From Clostridiaceae bacterium (GTDB lineage Bacteria > Bacillota > Clostridia > Lachnospirales > Lachnospiraceae), in contig CAJTGE010000042.1 in NCBI GenBank assembly GCA_910575795.1, positions 1-44,284 of the forward strand: a stretch of 44,284 nucleotides of DNA, read 5' to 3'. The notes under the pieces were generated by a model. It was given only the letters and a program-made list of their open reading frames with translations. It ran no database searches and was not told where the DNA came from. The number at the start of each line of letters is the position of its first letter. Within the stretch, counting starts at the first letter, position 1. Made by a program: the position numbers and the translations under genes. Positions 41,265 to 44,284 of the stretch are shown piece by piece.

Positions 41265-42302
41265 ATGAAAGAACATACGACACAGGGCGACGTCTATATT
41301 CTGGCGATTGAAAGCTCCTGCGACGAGACAGCGGCGTCGGTTGTAAAAAACGGGCGGGAGGTGTGCTCCAATGTCATTTCATCGCAGATTGCGCTCCATA
41401 CCCAGTACGGCGGGGTAGTGCCGGAGATCGCGTCCAGAAAGCATATCGAAAAAATCAACCAGGTCATAGAAGCAGCGCTTTCGGAAGCGGATATGGCGAT
41501 TGACGATATGACCGCAATCGCCGTAACTTACGGCCCGGGACTGGTAGGCCCTCTTCTGGTAGGCGTGGCAGAGGCAAAGGCGCTGGCCTATGCGGCAGGA
41601 AAACCGCTGATAGGGGTGCATCATATCGAAGGGCATGTATCCGCCAATTTTATCGAAAATCCTGATTTGGAGCCTCCGTTTGTGTGCCTGATCGTCTCAG
41701 GAGGCCATACGCACCTGGTGATCGTCAGGGATTACGGAGAATTTGAAATCATCGGAAGGACAAGGGACGACGCGGCAGGCGAGGCGTTTGATAAGGTTGC
41801 GCGGGCAGTTGGCCTTGGATATCCCGGAGGCCCCAAGATTGATAAGGCGGCGAGAGAGGGAGATCCGCACGCCATGGAGTTTCCGAGGGCCAGAGTGGGA
41901 GACAACCCGTTTGATTTCAGCTTCAGCGGCTTAAAATCATCGGTTCTTAACTATATTAATCACGCGAAGATGACAGGAGAGAGGATAAATGTAGCAGACC
42001 TTGCAGCTTCCTTTCAAAATGCCGTCGTGGAAGTTCTTGTGTCCCGAACCGTCGATGCGGCAGGACAATACGGCTTTACCAAAGTCGCCATTGCAGGAGG
42101 CGTTGCTTCCAATACGGCGCTGCGCGAAGGCATGGGGGAAGCCTGCCGGAAAGCCGGCCTGTCTCTATATTATCCGTCCCCGATTCTCTGCACGGACAAT
42201 GCGGCTATGATCGGCGCAGCCGCGTATTATGAATATAGAAACGGAGCCAGGGCGGGCTGGGATCTGAATGCTGTTCCCAACTTAAAGCTGGGGGAACGCT
42301 GA
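41265..42302 (+). CDS. tsaD: tRNA t6A synthesis catalytic subunit TsaD
   Basis: The 345-residue enzyme transfers the threonylcarbamoyl group to A37 of tRNAs reading ANN codons. ILAIESSCDETAASVV starts the protein at residue 12. The Fe/metal ligands are in HHIEGH near 117-122, and the conserved ASFQNAVVEVL and AIAGGVASNTALR boxes follow at about 247 and 272. Length and motifs are normal. It is 32 bases after rnz, in the same direction as tsaE-tsaB, and is probably expressed with them even though rnz lies between. Confidence 0.95.
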   Translation: MKEHTTQGDVYILAIESSCDETAASVVKNGREVCSNVISSQIALHTQYGGVVPEIASRKHIEKINQVIEAALSEADMAIDDMTAIAVTYGPGLVGPLLVGVAEAKALAYAAGKPLIGVHHIEGHVSANFIENPDLEPPFVCLIVSGGHTHLVIVRDYGEFEIIGRTRDDAAGEAFDKVARAVGLGYPGGPKIDKAAREGDPHAMEFPRARVGDNPFDFSFSGLKSSVLNYINHAKMTGERINVADLAASFQNAVVEVLVSRTVDAAGQYGFTKVAIAGGVASNTALREGMGEACRKAGLSLYYPSPILCTDNAAMIGAAAYYEYRNGARAGWDLNAVPNLKLGER

Positions 42303-42364
42303 ATCTGAGCGCACTGACTGCGGGAATGATTTTAAAATATGCTTCCTGAGGGAGGATACAGGCG

Positions 42365-43087
42365 ATGGAAGAAAAAAGGACAGGCGTCATTCTGCTGGCC
42401 GCCGGAAGAGGGACGCGCATGCACAGTAAGGTGCAGAAGCAATATATGCTTTTAAACGGCCATCCGCTTCTGTACTATGCCGCCATTGCATTTGAAAAAA
42501 GCCCGGCGCAGGATATCATCCTTGTGACAGGGGAATTTGAAATCGAGGCGTGCCGCCGCGACATTGCAAAGAAATACGGCTTCAATAAAATAAAGCGGAT
42601 CATCCCCGGAGGGGCGGAGCGGTATCACTCCGTTTATGAAGGACTCAAAGAATTAAAGAGTATCGGATACGGGGAAGGGGATTATGTCCTGATCCACGAC
42701 GGGGCCAGGCCGCTGGTGGACGATGGAATCATCCGCCGGGTTATGGAGGACGCGTATACATACAATGCCTGCGCTGCGGGAATGCCATCCAAGGACACCA
42801 TAAAACAGGCGGATCGCGACGGCTTTGCCGAAACTACGCCGGATCGCAGATTCCTGTGGAATATCCAGACGCCGCAGGGCTTTTCCTTTCCGCTCATCAT
42901 GGCGGCATATGAAAAGATGATGAGCTGTAAGGAATACCAGCAGGGAGTGACAGATGATGCGATGGTAGCTGAACGTATGGCCGGCTGCCGGGTGAAGCTG
43001 ACAGAAGGCGCATATCAGAATATGAAGGTCACCACACCGGAGGATATAACAATTGCGGAGGCGCTGCTGCATTCGCGTTTATCATGA
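42365..43087 (+). CDS. ispD: 2-C-methyl-D-erythritol 4-phosphate cytidylyltransferase
   Basis: The 240-residue enzyme makes CDP-methylerythritol in the non-mevalonate isoprenoid pathway. It starts at ATG behind GAGGGAGGATAC. The nucleotide-binding loop is ILLAAGRGTRMHSKVQKQY at 9-27, and IHDGARPLV near 113-121 is the second signature. WNIQTPQGF near 160 and TDDAMV near 198 follow. It is single and is not fused to IspF. A family 2 structured repeat begins 6 bases after its stop. Confidence 0.94.
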   Translation: MEEKRTGVILLAAGRGTRMHSKVQKQYMLLNGHPLLYYAAIAFEKSPAQDIILVTGEFEIEACRRDIAKKYGFNKIKRIIPGGAERYHSVYEGLKELKSIGYGEGDYVLIHDGARPLVDDGIIRRVMEDAYTYNACAAGMPSKDTIKQADRDGFAETTPDRRFLWNIQTPQGFSFPLIMAAYEKMMSCKEYQQGVTDDAMVAERMAGCRVKLTEGAYQNMKVTTPEDITIAEALLHSRLS

Positions 43088-43092
43088 AAATC

Positions 43093-43243
43093 GTAACAGT
43101 TCAGACGGGGCATCTTCTTGCCCGTCTACGCCGGACAAGAAGCATCGGATGTCCATCGGATGTGGAAGCTGGCGGAAATTTGGGCTTATAAGCAAGCTTA
43201 ACGCCTAAATTTCCGCCAGCTTCCCCGCCGTCTGAACTGTTAC
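43093..43243 (+). repeat. Family 2 structured repeat, copy B
   Basis: Outer arms GTAACAGTTCAGACGGGG (43093-43110) and CCCCGCCGTCTGAACTGTTAC (43223-43243) enclose the same three hairpins as copy A. P2 is CTTCTTG with CAAGAAG (43114-43142). P3 is CATCGGATG with CATCGGATG (one mismatch). P4 is an 18-bp perfect stem, 43164-43181 with 43207-43224. The linker TTATAAGCAAGCTTAACG is almost as in copy A. In P4 five positions differ on both sides so that pairing is kept. Confidence 0.85.
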
Positions 43244-43290
43244 CTAAAATTCAGTTAAATTAGAAAATTGGAAAATTATGATAAAAACAG

Positions 43291-43319
43291 TTGACAGACC
43301 GGATAAAGGGTGGTAGAAT
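43291..43319 (+). promoter_or_regulatory. rRNA operon promoter P1
   Basis: TTGACA at 43291-43296 and TAGAAT at 43314-43319 are 17 bases apart. It lies 151 bases upstream of a second, stronger promoter in the tandem pair typical of rRNA operons. Confidence 0.7.
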
Positions 43320-43406
43320 AAACGACGTTGCTGCTGAGGAAAACGACAGCAAGCGACAAACGTCCACAGGACTGACACCGCTCTCAGGAGACGGCCGCCA
43401 TCCCGG

Positions 43407-43434
43407 TTTATATTTATTAAAAAATAAATATAAA
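43407..43434 (+). promoter_or_regulatory. AT-rich perfect palindrome before promoter P2
   Basis: TTTATATTTATT at 43407-43418 pairs with AATAAATATAAA at 43423-43434 around four A. It ends 8 bases before the P2 -35 box. The position and composition fit an UP-type element or a factor-binding site. On RNA made from P1 it could also form a weak hairpin. Confidence 0.5.
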
Positions 43435-43441
43435 AAAGGAC

Positions 43442-43470
43442 TTGACAAACAAGCTTACATACTTTATAAT
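43442..43470 (+). promoter_or_regulatory. rRNA operon promoter P2, perfect consensus
   Basis: TTGACA at 43442-43447 and TATAAT at 43465-43470 are exactly 17 bases apart. Both boxes match the sigma-A consensus fully. Transcription would start near 43477, just before the first tRNA. Confidence 0.9.
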
Positions 43471-43484
43471 ATGAAAGCACGTTT

Positions 43485-43570
43485 GGAGAGATATCGAAGC
43501 GGTCATAACGAGGCGGTCTTGAAAACCGTTTGTCCGAAAGGGCGCGTGGGTTCGAATCCCACTCTCTCCG
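43485..43570 (+). tRNA. tRNA-Ser, anticodon UGA
   Basis: Acceptor arms GGAGAGA and TCTCTCC pair, with discriminator G at 43570. The anticodon loop CTTGAAA gives UGA, and the long variable arm is that of a class II tRNA. The T-loop has GGTTCGAATCC. CCA is not encoded. It lies between the P2 promoter and a second tRNA-Ser. Confidence 0.95.
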
Positions 43571-43610
43571 TTTAGAACAAAAGAACTTCATAATATATAA
43601 GATTCAGCAG

Positions 43611-43699
43611 GCAGAAGTACCCAAGCGGCTGAAGGGGCTCCCCTGGAAAGGGAGTAGGTCGTTAGTAGCGGCGCGAGGGTTCAAATCCCTCCTTCTGCG
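43611..43699 (+). tRNA. tRNA-Ser, anticodon GGA
   Basis: Acceptor arms GCAGAAG and CTTCTGC pair, with discriminator G at 43699. The anticodon loop CTGGAAA between CTCCC and GGGAG gives GGA. A long variable arm and T-loop GGTTCAAATCC are present. CCA is not encoded. It is followed by the 16S leader, so both tRNAs are part of the rRNA transcript. Confidence 0.95.
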
Positions 43700-43785
43700 T
43701 TCGGATGTCGGCGTAAAGCCGATATCCCCCATCAAGTACCTTGAAAACTGAACAGTATATAAAACCCTGAAAATTCTTAAGACAA

Positions 43786-43805
43786 AAGGCTTATGGTTAA
43801 GCCTT
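43786..43805 (+). promoter_or_regulatory. Hairpin in the 16S rRNA leader
   Basis: AAGGCTTA pairs perfectly with TAAGCCTT around TGGT. A second one, AGCCAA with TTGGCT, lies at 43859-43878. Both are in the pre-16S leader, after CTTGAAAACTGAACA, and are probably processing or folding elements. Confidence 0.55.
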
Positions 43806-43890
43806 GAAGTTTGAGAAAACATTCAGAACAAAACCAAACAGTAATAACGGTTAAAATTAGCCAAGCGAGATTTTGGCTGGAACCAAACTT

Positions 43891-44284
<394 letters not shown>

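Noticed and set aside
43291..43575. 94-residue plus-strand frame over the rRNA promoters and tRNA
   Set aside because: It covers two strong promoters and a tRNA gene; it is chance reading of non-coding DNA.

Overview
This is a chromosomal window from a Gram-positive anaerobe of the Lachnospiraceae (Clostridium cluster XIVa). The 16S rRNA start at the right end has the Lachnospiraceae form. The gene sets fit too: a GC-rich core with Firmicute-type ribosome-binding sites, tsaE-tsaB-rimI, an ACT-domain gene with hom and lysC, and SecA ending in a zinc tail. I cannot name the genus from this sequence.

Layout. Positions 1-4.7 kb are AT-rich and accessory: the start of an IS1634-like transposase, a lipoprotein, a small membrane-protein unit with its own promoter, hairpin leader and terminator, an AraC/GyrI-type regulator, and a frameshifted DNA methyltransferase. 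From 5.1 to 11.5 kb lie a GIY-YIG protein, a CDF metal exporter, a Nudix hydrolase, an LRR protein, a LysR regulator, a VWA/metallopeptidase-like protein and a NimA-like protein. From 11.5 to 14.2 kb is an AT-richer cassette with an HD-domain (dNTPase-like) protein and a small protein, followed by a MoxR ATPase. From 16 to 23 kb are a radical SAM enzyme, a broken Uma2 gene, an 8-oxoguanine glycosylase, a thioesterase/MBL/VOC group, dihydroorotase and 4-alpha-glucanotransferase. From 23.6 to 30.9 kb are secA, prfB with its programmed frameshift, and ACT-hom-lysC for the aspartate pathway. From 31 to 35.5 kb are a DUF4190 protein, a YdbC-like ssDNA-binding protein, tex and asparaginase. Positions 35.7-37.8 kb form a second AT-rich accessory patch: an Rpn-type nuclease and what looks like a decayed Kiwa-like pair. 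The right end carries tsaE-tsaB-rimI, rnz, tsaD and ispD, then an rRNA operon start with tandem promoters, two tRNA-Ser genes and the 5' end of 16S.

How the genes work together. TsaE, TsaB and TsaD are three of the proteins that make t6A on tRNA, with RimI and the tRNA 3'-processing enzyme RNase Z nearby. Hom and LysC are two steps of the aspartate-to-threonine/methionine/lysine pathway. VWA and MoxR proteins usually work as a pair but are here 3.4 kb apart.

The most novel material is intergenic. Two families of long, multi-stem repeats were found. Family 1 has full copies at 30940 and 31740 and a half copy at 11549. Family 2 has copies at 23305 and 43093. In both families stem sequences differ between copies while pairing is kept, which suggests selection on a folded RNA or DNA structure. 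I found no CRISPR array and no confirmed complete new defence system.
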